Positions 9,339 to 18,181 of a stretch of 64,000 bases of DNA are shown here, in pieces; within the stretch, counting starts at the first letter, position 1; each line of letters starts with the position of its first letter. The DNA is taken from assembly GCF_008931805.1 (NCBI RefSeq), contig NZ_CP044399.1:2418001-2482000 (forward strand). The letters run 5' to 3'. The stretch is from Moritella marina ATCC 15381 (GTDB lineage: Bacteria; Pseudomonadota; Gammaproteobacteria; Enterobacterales; Moritellaceae). The notes under the pieces are model-generated. The model made no database searches and was not told where the DNA came from. It saw only the letters and a list, made by a program, of their open reading frames with translations. The position numbers were made by a program, and so were the translations under genes.

Positions 9339-10718
9339 AGCAAGCCAGATAAATCCAACAAACGTAACAGCTGCCGCAATCAATGTATAAGGTAATTGCG
9401 TGATAGCATGGCTCATCAAATTACAATCTGAACCTTGCGCCGCTAATACCGTCGAGTCAGAATAAAAACAAGCCTGACTGCCAAATGCTGATGCCGATAA
9501 TAGCGCGCCAATCACTAACGGAATATCCGCATTAAGTGCTTGCGCTAACGGCATTACAATTGGAATCGATACAGCAAAAATCCCCCAGCTAGACCCAGTG
9601 ACAAACGCTAATATAGACATAGATAAAAATACCACAGCTGGTAATAATTTCGGTGTCATAAATGGCGTTAAATTCTCAATCACATATTGTGACAACTGTA
9701 ATTGATCGCTCACATCTTTAAAGATAAAAGCAGCTATAACGGTACAAATCGCCGGTAACATCGATTTAAAACCATCAATCATTTGCTCCATCATTTCAGC
9801 TAATGGCATAATTTTTTGCACCGCATAAAACGGTAATGTAATCGCTAATGTTGCTAATAGCCCCATTAAAACATCAATATCAAAATACACAGTAAAGCCA
9901 ACTAACAATAGAATCGGCACAACAAAGTTATATAATTTACCTGTGTCGTCAGCATGCTTAAATTCATCCTCAATGGCTTTAAGCGCATATTCATCCGAGG
10001 TTTGGATCTCTTCTAAATCAACTTGAGCCAAAGCTGGTACACCTTGCTCTGCAGCTAATTGCGCTTTTTTCATTGGTCCGAATACAGGTACGATACCGAC
10101 AATCACTAATACCACCATGATCACCGAAAGCCACGCGTATAGCATATAAGGAATTGCTTCCATGTAGACTGCGATGCCCTGCCCTTCAGCAGCAATACCA
10201 TTGTCGACAAGTAAACCACCGAAAAATACCGCCCATGTCGATAATGGTACTAACACACATATAGGTGCAGCGGTCGAATCAACAACATAAGCTAGCATTT
10301 CGCGAGAAACTTTAAACTTATCAGTCACGCGTTTCATCGTCGAACCAACCGTTAATGCATTTAAATAATCGTCGATAAAAATAGCGACGCCTAACAAAAA
10401 TGTCATCAACAAAGACGATTTAGGCCCTTTGGCAAATTTCATCGCAAAGCGGCCAAATGCCATCGAACCACCCGTTTTCACGAGTAACGCAATGAGGGCA
10501 CCAAACCCACCGCACACTAGAATAAGCCAACCGATAGTCTCATCTGTCATCACAGAGAGGGATATCGTAGAAAAACTGGTTAACGCACTAGTAGACTCAA
10601 TTAACATGAGTCCGACAAATGAACCAATAACCAACGAAAGGATAGGACGTCGTAATACAACGGCTAACACCAAAACCACCACAGGTGGAATAAGACTTAA
10701 GGCTGTCGCTTCTGACAT
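9336..10718 (-). CDS. NhaC-family Na+/H+ antiporter
   Basis: A 460-residue inner-membrane protein with about a dozen hydrophobic segments. It carries features of the NhaC family: GAFGALIALLVKTGGS-like and AIFIDDYLNALTVGSTMKRVTD in the first half, and FVTGSSWGIFAVSIPIVMPLA and GSQACFYSDSTVLAAQGS in the second. Members exchange Na+ or another substrate for protons or a related metabolite. Some close relatives carry malate/lactate or amino acids, so the exact substrate is open. The start ATG 10718 has AAGGA about nine bases upstream. It is preceded by a roughly 170-base leader with a hairpin and a plausible sigma-70 promoter. Confidence 0.85.
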   Translation of the reverse strand: MSEATALSLIPPVVVLVLAVVLRRPILSLVIGSFVGLMLIESTSALTSFSTISLSVMTDETIGWLILVCGGFGALIALLVKTGGSMAFGRFAMKFAKGPKSSLLMTFLLGVAIFIDDYLNALTVGSTMKRVTDKFKVSREMLAYVVDSTAAPICVLVPLSTWAVFFGGLLVDNGIAAEGQGIAVYMEAIPYMLYAWLSVIMVVLVIVGIVPVFGPMKKAQLAAEQGVPALAQVDLEEIQTSDEYALKAIEDEFKHADDTGKLYNFVVPILLLVGFTVYFDIDVLMGLLATLAITLPFYAVQKIMPLAEMMEQMIDGFKSMLPAICTVIAAFIFKDVSDQLQLSQYVIENLTPFMTPKLLPAVVFLSMSILAFVTGSSWGIFAVSIPIVMPLAQALNADIPLVIGALLSASAFGSQACFYSDSTVLAAQGSDCNLMSHAITQLPYTLIAAAVTFVGFIWLA

Positions 10719-10820
10719 GCTTTAAGATCCTTCTAAAATAGAGCCAAAACGGCTAAGTAAATTAAAAGACTCAAATGGAACAGGTGTTTTTATCTGAGTT
10801 TAATGCTGCTTTACATGCGC

Positions 10821-10857
10821 AAAACACCAGCGGGTAGGAGGTTGCTGGCGCTTGTTT
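10821..10857 (-). other. Hairpin in the nhaC leader
   Basis: CCAGC (10827-10831) pairs with GCTGG (10844-10848), with an outer AAACA/TGTTT pairing across a small internal loop. It lies within the predicted 5' untranslated region of nhaC, about 110 bases before the start codon. Its role is unknown. Confidence 0.4.
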
Positions 10858-10894
10858 ACACTGCTTGGGACAGGGTCGTGAAAACATCGAGCGG

Positions 10895-10923
10895 AATTTA
10901 ATCCCGATTTGATTTTCTGTCAA
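10895..10923 (-). promoter_or_regulatory. Candidate sigma-70 promoter for nhaC
   Basis: On the minus strand TTGACA (10923-10918) is followed after exactly 17 bases by TAAATT (10900-10895). It is the best -35/-10 pair in the 340-bp gap between ppiC and nhaC and implies a leader of about 170 bases. The rest of the gap holds a weak CTCGCA/TGCGAG hairpin (11021-11042) behind ppiC. Confidence 0.5.
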
Positions 10924-11058
10924 CAAAAATTATATAAATTTGTCAATTATATTATATCGTCTTTGATATTTTGAGGGGTATTACTGAGTTACTGAGACTA
11001 GTTTACATAGCGGGAAATCCCTCGCACCACAGCGGATGCGAGAAACATCAACTCATTA

Positions 11059-11337
11059 TTAGCTACGGCTTGTAACTTCTAATAAATGATAACCGAATTG
11101 TGTTTTAACTGGACCTTGAACTGTGTTTACAGGTGCAGAGAATACCACTTTATCGAATTCTGGAACCATCATACCAGGACCAAACTTACCTAAATCACCG
11201 CCTTGAGCGCCTGATGGGCAATTTGAATGTTGCTTAGCAACTTCAGCAAAGTCAGTACCCGCTTCAATTTGCGCTTTAAGTTCATTACATTTTGCTTCGT
11301 CGTCTACCAAGATGTGTCGTGCTGTTGCTTGAGCCAT
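11059..11337 (-). CDS. ppiC: Parvulin-type peptidyl-prolyl isomerase
   Basis: A 92-residue stand-alone parvulin domain, close in size to E. coli PpiC (93 aa). It catalyses cis-trans isomerisation of peptide bonds before proline, in the cytoplasm as there is no signal peptide. Typical motifs are ARHILV at the start, HSNCPSGAQGGDLG, MVPEFDKVVF and TQFGYHLLEV at the end. I start it at ATG 11337 (MAQATARHI) rather than at the upstream in-frame codon at 11391, because AAGGA lies 8-9 bases before it and the family begins here. It is separately placed between nhaC and the sulfatase-locus genes. Confidence 0.93.
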   Translation of the reverse strand: MAQATARHILVDDEAKCNELKAQIEAGTDFAEVAKQHSNCPSGAQGGDLGKFGPGMMVPEFDKVVFSAPVNTVQGPVKTQFGYHLLEVTSRS

Positions 11338-11512
11338 GTTTTTTTCCTTTGTTTTACGAGGGAGTATAAATTTGAAATAAGTGTAAGGCAAAAGAATAAA
11401 AAAGGCGAGTAATGCTGAAGTTTGATCCGTAAAGCCGTGTTATTTCTGTTCAAACACGGCATAGAAATAAACGAATATCATCACCAACTTAACCACAAAT
11501 AACATTTATCCA

Positions 11513-12574
11513 CTAAAGCTTATCCGTCAATTGCTTAACGATATTGTCAGGTGCTACTTGCTTTAATTTACCGATACACTGCCTCGCTTGAACCTCATGT
11601 CCTTGCTCAACATAACTCTCGCACAAGGCATACAAGTACTGCGGTGAACCCGCATTATCATAGGCTTTTTGGAATAGTTTGATTGCTTGAGCAGGCTCAG
11701 CGGATTTAAGCATAACAGCCAACGTATACGGATAACGTCCATTACTTGGTGCATTATCGATTGCCAGTTGTATTTGACGCTGTGCTTGCTCACTTTCCTT
11801 CTGGCGATAATAAGTAAGACCCAGGGCATAATGTAAATGTCCCGCTTGCGGGTTAACCAGAATACCTTGCTTTAAGATCGCCACTTCTTGTACTTTAGCC
11901 GAATCTTTACGATACAGTTCACCCAGTTGTAAGTAACTTTCTCCTTCCTCTGGGAACTGCTCAATTAACGCTTTATAAGCGAGTTCAGCCTGTTCAGTTT
12001 GTTGCTGATAACGATATACATTTGCTAATGCTAACTGAGATTGAAAATCAGTCGCTATTTTCTTAAGCGCTGCGACGTACTGATCCACTGCGGGTTGTAA
12101 GTAAGCTTGTTGATTAATATTAAGCTCGCCCCACAACGAAACCAATACATTACCCGCTGCAACCTGAACGCGTTCATTATTGTCATTAACCAGCGGTGAT
12201 ACCACATCCCAGCGTGCTTTCACACTCCAAAAACGCACCGCTTCAATTGCCGCTAGCTTTAATTCTGCGTGTGGTGAACGACTCGCGCGAGCAACAGAAA
12301 TAAAGGCGTTTGGCCCAGAGTATTGCCCCAGCGCTACAACAGCTTGAATCCGTAGCTCTATCGGTTGTTCATTATCTTGCGCTATACGAGAAAGACGTTC
12401 CTCTTCCTTTTCTTGGCTATCAATTGTACGAACTTGTGGCACTGCTGCCGTTACTTCTCTAGCAGTAGGATTCGATTGAGGCGCAGCTTGCACGCTTTGC
12501 CAAGTAAACAAGCTGACCAATAAATTAGCAGCGGTATAGGTTAATAATCTCATCGTTGAACCACACTTTTTCAC
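11513..12574 (-). CDS. Exported HEAT/TPR repeat protein of the sulfatase locus
   Basis: A 353-residue protein with a signal peptide (core LLTYTAANLLVSLFTW, cut near VQAA). Residues about 50-140 form HEAT-like helices (IELRIQAVVALGQY, AELKLAAIEAVRFW, ERVQVAAGNVLVSL). Residues about 180-330 form TPR repeats (LALANVYRYQQQTEQAELAY, YLQLGELYRKDSAKVQE, HYALGLTYYRQKESEQAQRQ). It is probably a periplasmic protein-binding scaffold. The GTG start at 12574 overlaps the stop of the preceding gene (TAGTG), so the two are coupled; an ATG seven codons later is an alternative. It is last in the sulfatase-maturase row. A part in sulfatase function is inferred from context only. Confidence 0.75.
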   Translation of the reverse strand: MKKCGSTMRLLTYTAANLLVSLFTWQSVQAAPQSNPTAREVTAAVPQVRTIDSQEKEEERLSRIAQDNEQPIELRIQAVVALGQYSGPNAFISVARASRSPHAELKLAAIEAVRFWSVKARWDVVSPLVNDNNERVQVAAGNVLVSLWGELNINQQAYLQPAVDQYVAALKKIATDFQSQLALANVYRYQQQTEQAELAYKALIEQFPEEGESYLQLGELYRKDSAKVQEVAILKQGILVNPQAGHLHYALGLTYYRQKESEQAQRQIQLAIDNAPSNGRYPYTLAVMLKSAEPAQAIKLFQKAYDNAGSPQYLYALCESYVEQGHEVQARQCIGKLKQVAPDNIVKQLTDKL

Positions 12575-13098
12575 TATTGTTGTTGTAAATTATCAGACTC
12601 AATTAACAGGGTTTGTAATAAATACAGCGTATCTGTCGTTGGTAATTCATGCGCGATTAACCATTGATTAACTGCTGGTAATAACTGTGCTTCGGTTAAT
12701 TGCTCAACCGGTAACGCAGCATCAAGGTAATGAAGATTTACCAGGGCAATATTCAGCGATTGCCAGCTCGACTTTGGTGATTCTAGAAATATAAATTGAG
12801 GTAACAGGGTCATTTCAACCGTATCATAAAGGGCTTTAGCCGCTGTATAACGTTGCTTCACTTCTTCATACGGTTTTTGACAATCTTCTGATTTCGGCTT
12901 TTGCTGACAATAATTGAATTGCTCTGCAAATATCGTATAACGACGGCTCATTTCGCCATACGTCCTTTCAATTAAAGGCTGTAGCTGTGCTTTTGGGAAT
13001 ACCGCTGTGGCAAGTTCAGGCTGGTATTCTACCGCCATACTTTGCAAACTAAAAAGGCTCAACAACACCACTAAAGCTCTGTTATTTATATACTTCAT
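12574..13098 (-). CDS. Exported protein of unknown function, sulfatase locus
   Basis: A 174-residue protein with a signal peptide (MKYINNRALVVLLSLFSLQSMA, cut before VEYQPE). The mature part is mostly helical by composition, with two cysteines about ten residues apart (FNYCQQKPKSEDCQKP) that may form a disulfide. I do not recognise a family. It begins 13 bases after the maturase stop and its TAG overlaps the GTG of the HEAT/TPR gene, so the three appear co-transcribed. Its job in the sulfatase operon is unknown; a periplasmic accessory role is a guess. Confidence 0.65.
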   Translation of the reverse strand: MKYINNRALVVLLSLFSLQSMAVEYQPELATAVFPKAQLQPLIERTYGEMSRRYTIFAEQFNYCQQKPKSEDCQKPYEEVKQRYTAAKALYDTVEMTLLPQFIFLESPKSSWQSLNIALVNLHYLDAALPVEQLTEAQLLPAVNQWLIAHELPTTDTLYLLQTLLIESDNLQQQ

Positions 13099-13111
13099 TT
13101 TAATTATCCTA

Positions 13112-14404
13112 TTATTTTAGTTTAAGCTGCATTGCTTGGCGATTAATCTTTTTATAAACCTTGTGGCCCATGGTGTTAACAACCAAGGTAATATAAGGGT
13201 CAATATGACGGAAGAATTTATTCCATCCCGCGCATAAATAATTCAGCCCTTTTTGCCCTGTGTGGGTTTTAAGTAATCTGTTTTTCGGACATTCACCAAA
13301 ACAAGCAAACTGATAATCACACTGACGACACTGATCCGGTAAGGTGCTTTCTTTCGCATAACCAAACGCTTGCTGTTTTTCGGAAAACTGCATATCTTGC
13401 AAGTCACTTTCATTGATGTTACCTAATTTAAAATCAGGATAAACATAGTGATCACAAGCAAATACATCACCATTAGCTTCAATAGCTAAACCTTTACCGC
13501 ACATAGGTCCGAGTGTGCATAATGGATTAACACGTCCCATCCAGGCTTCAATCGCCGCTTCAAAGTAAGGCACGTTAACCTTACCGATGTCTTCATTAAG
13601 CCACTCATCAAAAATGGTACATAAGAAGTCACCCCATTGGCCTGCGGATACACACCAAGCTTCCATGATAGAGTCTGGATGATCCGGTTCTGCTTCTGGC
13701 ATACCTTGAAATAGCATTTCAGCATCGTCCCAACGCTGCGGCGCTGTGTCACGAAAACTTTTAGCTTCGACAATCGGAATAAATTGCATTTGTGGCGAGC
13801 GAATTACATCGCGTAAAAAACGATAAACAGCTAGCGGTTCAGCCCCGGATACATTGTTAACGCAGGTTAAAGTTGCAAAGTTAATATTATATTTATGCAA
13901 AATATCAACACCTTTCATCGTTTGCTTAAACGTGCCACGACCAGCTCGGTTAGTACGATAGGTGTTATGGATCATTTCTGGTCCATCAATGCTAATACCG
14001 ACTAAAAAGTTATTTTTAGCGAGGAACTTACCCCATTCATCATCAAGCAGAATACCGTTGGTTTGTAAATCGTTCTCAATAATTACGCCAGGTGGGCAAT
14101 ATTTCTTTTGTAATTTAACCACTTCACGGAAAAATTTAACCCCCAATAATGTCGGTTCACCACCTTGCCAGTGAAACACAATTTCAGGAAAATTTTGCTG
14201 CTCGATGTAAGTGCGGATATAGCGATCTAGCATTTCTGGATTCATTGTCGGTTTGCAACCTTTGTCATAATTAAGCAGCTGTTGCTTACTCAAATAATAA
14301 CAATAAGTGCAATCAATATTACATGCAGGGCCTATCGGTTTGGTCATCACATTCATGCGCTGCTGAGGTTTGCCATTGTGTTGGCGAATTTGATTATTAC
14401 TCAT
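13112..14404 (-). CDS. Anaerobic sulfatase-maturating radical SAM enzyme
   Basis: A 430-residue radical-SAM/SPASM protein of the anSME type. It converts the active-site Cys or Ser of sulfatases to formylglycine without oxygen, in the cytoplasm before export. The SAM cluster motif is CNIDCTYC (C28, C32, C35), followed by WQGGEPTLLG and SIDGPEMIHNTYR. The C-terminal half has the cysteine-rich SPASM region (CTLGPMCGKG, DVFACDHYVYPDFKLGN, CRQCDYQFACFGECPKNR) that binds two auxiliary Fe4S4 clusters. ATG 14404 is chosen over the GTG three codons earlier because the AGGT lies about ten bases before it. It lies downstream of its probable substrate, the arylsulfatase. Confidence 0.93.
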   Translation of the reverse strand: MSNNQIRQHNGKPQQRMNVMTKPIGPACNIDCTYCYYLSKQQLLNYDKGCKPTMNPEMLDRYIRTYIEQQNFPEIVFHWQGGEPTLLGVKFFREVVKLQKKYCPPGVIIENDLQTNGILLDDEWGKFLAKNNFLVGISIDGPEMIHNTYRTNRAGRGTFKQTMKGVDILHKYNINFATLTCVNNVSGAEPLAVYRFLRDVIRSPQMQFIPIVEAKSFRDTAPQRWDDAEMLFQGMPEAEPDHPDSIMEAWCVSAGQWGDFLCTIFDEWLNEDIGKVNVPYFEAAIEAWMGRVNPLCTLGPMCGKGLAIEANGDVFACDHYVYPDFKLGNINESDLQDMQFSEKQQAFGYAKESTLPDQCRQCDYQFACFGECPKNRLLKTHTGQKGLNYLCAGWNKFFRHIDPYITLVVNTMGHKVYKKINRQAMQLKLK

Positions 14405-14546
14405 ATCATTCACTACCTGAACTGTAAAAATACAGTATTTAGACCATTAATATTAATCGTCTTAAAAACGAAAAGGAGCTACACCAGTAAAAACCGATGT
14501 AACTTCCTTGTTTACAAATCCATTTTTTTATATTTAGCTACATTAC

Positions 14547-16127
14547 TTATTTGTATTGCGCATTACCCCAGATATTCATTTTTTCTACGATCTTATCAAT
14601 AGAGAATGAACCAGGTACTTGACGTGGAGGGAACTCTACAAATGTTTGTAAAAATTGTCCCGTTGTCGCTGCCCCCATATAAACATATGGAATACGATCA
14701 AACATCCAGCTCTCATAAGTGCCAGACGTTAACATTGCACTTTCATACGGGTCTTGGCGAAGGTTGAAGATATAAGGAACGCGAAGTTCTTTCATCGGGC
14801 ACTGCCAAACTTGAAAACCTGTACATTCTTGTACTGAGTAAAGTACTTTCCAGTCACCAATACGCACACCAGAAATGTCACCGCCATCAGTTACGTAGAA
14901 AAACGATTTGCGTGGCCAATCAGTATTCTCATCAGCAGTGGTGCTTTTGCCTTCTTTAAGTTTGTCTAAAAGGTTGTAACCATCGAGATGAACTTTATAG
15001 TCTTTACCGTTAAGATCTGTACCTTTTTTCAGATCTGCAACGATAGCATCCTCGCCCACTGCAGCCATGAATGTTGGGATCCAATCATTATGCGCACCGA
15101 TTTCGTTAACCACTTGACCTGCAGGGATTTTACCTGTCCAACGGATCATAGCTGGAACACGGAAACCACCTTCCCACGTTGAGTTTTTCTCACCGCGGTA
15201 ACGTGCTGTTGCACCATCAGGCCAGGTGAACTTCTCTGCACCGTTATCCGTGGTGTAAGAAACAATAGTGTTGTCTGCAATTTTTAGATCATCTAACTTA
15301 TCAAGTAGTTGGCCTACCATGTTGTCATGTTCAACAAGACCGTCACCGTATAAACCACCACGCTTAGAAAGTCCTTTAGAATCCTCTTTAAGGTGAGTCC
15401 AAACATGCATACGTGTTGAGTTAAACCAAACGAAGAAAGGTTTTTTCTCTTTATGTGCTTTGTCGATGAATTTAAGTGTCGCGTCTAAGAATTCTTCATC
15501 TACCGTTTCCATACGTTTACGTGTTAGCGAGCCAGTATCTTCGATACGACCATCTGCATATGAATGGATAACACCACGAGGGCCAAATCTTTTCTTGAAT
15601 GCAGCTCCTTTAGGGTAATCTGCATTCTCAGGTTCTTCTTCTGCATTTAAGTGGTACAGATTACCAAAGAATTCATCAAAACCATGTTCAGTTGGTAGCT
15701 GGTCATCACGATCACCAAGGTGATTTTTACCAAACTGACCAGTAACATAACCTTTATCTTTAAGCATGATTGCTAGCGTTGGATCTTCGGCGCGCATGCC
15801 TTCCGCAGCACCAGGAATACCCACTTTAGTGAGGCCTGTACGCATTGGATGTTGACCTGTGATGAATGCTGAACGACCTGCAGTACAAGAGTTCTCACCA
15901 TAGAAATCAGTGAATAATGCCCCCTCGTTGGCAATACGGTCGATATTTGGCGTCCAATGACCGGCTTGACCCTGCGTATATGCACTCAGGTTATCAATAC
16001 CGATATCATCGCCCCAAATTGCAAGGATATTTGGTCGACTAGTATCTGTAGTCGCGAAACTCGCTGTTGCAGTCGTCGCTAACGCAGCGCCAATACAAAG
16101 CTGAAGTAATGTTTTACGTTTTAACAT
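14547..16127 (-). CDS. Arylsulfatase, Cys-type, exported
   Basis: A 526-residue sulfatase that should hydrolyse sulfate esters in the periplasm or outside the cell. The signal peptide is MLKRKTLLQLCIG...ASFA. The metal site begins with NILAIWGDDIG. The formylglycine motif is C81-TAGR-SAFITG, a Cys-type variant of the usual C-x-P/A-x-R with Gly at the fourth place. Other conserved pieces are GQFGKNHLGD, TDNGAEKFTWPDG and WEGGFRVPAMIRW. It is first in the run sulfatase, maturase, two unknown exported genes, with a divergent LuxR-type regulator beyond a 272-bp gap holding an FNR-like site. The substrate is not evident; marine sulfated polysaccharides or aryl sulfates are possible. Confidence 0.92.
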   Translation of the reverse strand: MLKRKTLLQLCIGAALATTATASFATTDTSRPNILAIWGDDIGIDNLSAYTQGQAGHWTPNIDRIANEGALFTDFYGENSCTAGRSAFITGQHPMRTGLTKVGIPGAAEGMRAEDPTLAIMLKDKGYVTGQFGKNHLGDRDDQLPTEHGFDEFFGNLYHLNAEEEPENADYPKGAAFKKRFGPRGVIHSYADGRIEDTGSLTRKRMETVDEEFLDATLKFIDKAHKEKKPFFVWFNSTRMHVWTHLKEDSKGLSKRGGLYGDGLVEHDNMVGQLLDKLDDLKIADNTIVSYTTDNGAEKFTWPDGATARYRGEKNSTWEGGFRVPAMIRWTGKIPAGQVVNEIGAHNDWIPTFMAAVGEDAIVADLKKGTDLNGKDYKVHLDGYNLLDKLKEGKSTTADENTDWPRKSFFYVTDGGDISGVRIGDWKVLYSVQECTGFQVWQCPMKELRVPYIFNLRQDPYESAMLTSGTYESWMFDRIPYVYMGAATTGQFLQTFVEFPPRQVPGSFSIDKIVEKMNIWGNAQYK

Positions 16128-16249
16128 TTTATGTACCCATTATTAGTTAAGAACTTTAATTAACAGGGCAATTATGCGATGTAATGATTTATTGAATACC
16201 GTAAAACTACTGTACCAAATCGAACTACTAAGCATTTGTGCAAGCTAAA

Positions 16250-16263
16250 TTGACCTGAATCAA
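16250..16263. promoter_or_regulatory. FNR-like site upstream of the sulfatase
   Basis: TTGACCTGAATCAA matches 9 of the 10 fixed positions of TTGAT-N4-ATCAA. It lies 123 bases from the sulfatase start and 137 from the divergent regulator. Low-oxygen control would fit an oxygen-independent maturase, but the match is imperfect and no clear -10 was found at the class II distance. Confidence 0.4.
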
Positions 16264-16399
16264 TTTCAATACAAATAATGTTTTAAACGAGGAGGAAACG
16301 ACTGTTGCGGTAACCAAACTAGTGTTTTTACTACTACTAACGAAATAAGGGGAGTTGTAATATTGACGCATAAAATAAACAATTATTAAGGCTATATTA

Positions 16400-17209
16400 A
16401 TGACAAATTCAATTACATCATTTGAACAACTCTTAATCGCACAATCGTCATTAATAACTTGCGCCCCTGATAATTTTGAAAAGAATTGGAATAGGCTTGC
16501 TAGCCAAGCACTTGACTGGTTTAAACTAGATCGTATGTGCCTTTATCAAAATGATAAATCATTGGGAGAAGAGATAACCAGCACAGATACCGAACTGAAA
16601 TTTATCGGTGTGGCAAACAAAGGTCCTCACACGATAGACAACGCCCTCTTATCGATGGATAGCCAAGGTATTGCAGGTTATTTAAAAATGTTACACGCGC
16701 AGGTGCCCATTCACTTCAGTGCAGAACAGCTCAGCACCCAAAAGAATGGCGTTCTCACTACACTCTATAAAAATGGTGTACGCTGGCATACTATTTTACC
16801 GTTAAAGATCCACGGTAAGAAATGGGGAGCGCTTTCGATGAGCCGTTTTGGTGAAGATGCCCAACCTCTCAATCACAATCAATTAATTCAGATAAAACTA
16901 CTCGCCGAAATGTGGGCTGTTTATTGGCAGTTTTCCAAACTATCACGGCATTTATCAAGCAAAGTAACGCCAAACAATGCTGTCGAATTGTTAAGCCCAC
17001 GCCAAAAAGAAGTGCTCAGTTTGCTTGCGACAGGTATGACAGCCAAAGAATGTGCAAAAGCGTTAACGCTTAGCCATCGCACCATTGAATCACATAAATA
17101 TCTCATGCTAAATGTATTAAATTTATCATCTCAGGCAGCGCTCATTAAATTTGCAGTACAAAATGGACTCGTTGCTCACCAGTATCAATCGAGTATTTCA
17201 CACCATTGA
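16400..17209 (+). CDS. LuxR-family transcriptional regulator
   Basis: A 269-residue regulator with an N-terminal GAF/autoinducer-domain-like sensor (about 1-185, including WHTILPLKIHGKKWGALSMSRF). The C-terminal LuxR-type helix-turn-helix spans about 198-260 (LSPRQKEVLSLLATGMTAKECAKAL and HRTIESHKYLML). The start ATG 16400 has AAGG about nine bases upstream. It is divergent from the arylsulfatase, so control of the sulfatase operon is likely but inferred. I see no nearby luxI synthase, so the ligand is unknown; it may sense a small aromatic or sulfated compound. Confidence 0.85.
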   Translation: MTNSITSFEQLLIAQSSLITCAPDNFEKNWNRLASQALDWFKLDRMCLYQNDKSLGEEITSTDTELKFIGVANKGPHTIDNALLSMDSQGIAGYLKMLHAQVPIHFSAEQLSTQKNGVLTTLYKNGVRWHTILPLKIHGKKWGALSMSRFGEDAQPLNHNQLIQIKLLAEMWAVYWQFSKLSRHLSSKVTPNNAVELLSPRQKEVLSLLATGMTAKECAKALTLSHRTIESHKYLMLNVLNLSSQAALIKFAVQNGLVAHQYQSSISHH

Positions 17210-17264
17210 TAATGGCTTTATGTCAGCGCTAGTATCGTGCCATCAAAATCAAAGAATACGATAT

Positions 17265-17654
17265 TCACGCTAAATACCGTTTTAGTGCCGCGATTATTGG
17301 CGGTATGGTTGGTGCGTGTACATCTGGAATGGCTTCAATATCAAACCAACTCACTTCACGGCACAAGTGTGGCTCGGCATTGATGAGTTCACCTTGCCAA
17401 TCATCACATACATAAACGTGGTGCAGGCAAGCAACATTCGGATCTGGAAATTGAATTAAAAAATTGAGGCTAATAGGTTCAACGCCCACTTCTTCAAATG
17501 ACTCCCGCAGCGCACTTAGCCGTGGGGTTTCACCGACTTCGATGCGACCACCTGGAAGACTCCACTGTTGATCAAGAAACTCGGTATTTTGGCGATAAGC
17601 AAGCAATACTTGAGAACCTTTAACAAAGATAATTTGGACGACATCCTGATACAT
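17265..17654 (-). CDS. Nudix hydrolase
   Basis: A 129-residue Nudix protein. The Nudix box spans residues 36-58 (G-RIEVG-E ... REsfEEvGV), fitting GX5EX7REUXEEXGU apart from Ser at the first U. These enzymes cleave nucleoside diphosphates linked to another group and use Mg2+ bound by the box glutamates. The N-terminal VVQIIFVKGSQVLLAYR strand and WSLPGGR are typical. The substrate cannot be read from sequence. The start is ATG 17654 with AAGGAT about five bases upstream. It is a single gene converging on the LuxR-type regulator. Confidence 0.92.
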   Translation of the reverse strand: MYQDVVQIIFVKGSQVLLAYRQNTEFLDQQWSLPGGRIEVGETPRLSALRESFEEVGVEPISLNFLIQFPDPNVACLHHVYVCDDWQGELINAEPHLCREVSWFDIEAIPDVHAPTIPPIIAALKRYLA

Positions 17655-17699
17655 TGCTTATCCTTAAAATCGTATTAACTTAAATTAATGCTCTAAAAT

Positions 17700-18068
17700 C
17701 TAAGGCTTACAATGAAAATTCAGCTTGTTACCATCTAGATCTCGAAAATAAGCACAATAATAACCACCTGATCGCAGACCCGGATCACCTTCATTTTGCC
17801 CACCTAACGCTAATGCTTTTTTATGCAGCTTATCAACCTCCTCAGTCGAAGACACGCTAAGCGCAACCATAGTGCCATTGCCGTAACTTGCATCTTCACC
17901 ATCGAACGGATTACCTATTGCCAGCATAGGTTTACCTTCACCAAAGCTCCAAGCTAGAAATGTTTTTGAATCAGCGACTTTTTCCGCGCCCATCACTTTC
18001 ATTAACGAACCGTAAAAATAACGTGAAACATCAATATTTTGTGAGCCCAACATAACATATCCAATCAT
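17700..18068 (-). CDS. VOC-superfamily (glyoxalase-like) protein
   Basis: A 122-residue protein of the vicinal oxygen chelate fold with two beta-alpha-beta-beta-beta units. The end AYFRDLDGNKLNFHCK is typical of glyoxalase/dioxygenase-like members. A related paralogue lies at 55479-55850 with the same RDLDGNK end. Function could be metal-dependent detoxification or drug binding; no specific substrate is indicated. The start has AGGAGA about seven bases upstream. It lies 45 bases before the Nudix gene on the same strand and may share its transcript. Confidence 0.85.
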   Translation of the reverse strand: MIGYVMLGSQNIDVSRYFYGSLMKVMGAEKVADSKTFLAWSFGEGKPMLAIGNPFDGEDASYGNGTMVALSVSSTEEVDKLHKKALALGGQNEGDPGLRSGGYYCAYFRDLDGNKLNFHCKP

Positions 18069-18181
18069 TTATATTCTCCTATCATTTATTTTCTACTACC
18101 AGACATTAATCTTATTCTGCAGTAAACCGTCTCGGGGCAATAGCGCTTGTGGTGTATTCGACTAATTACTTAATCCGTTTG

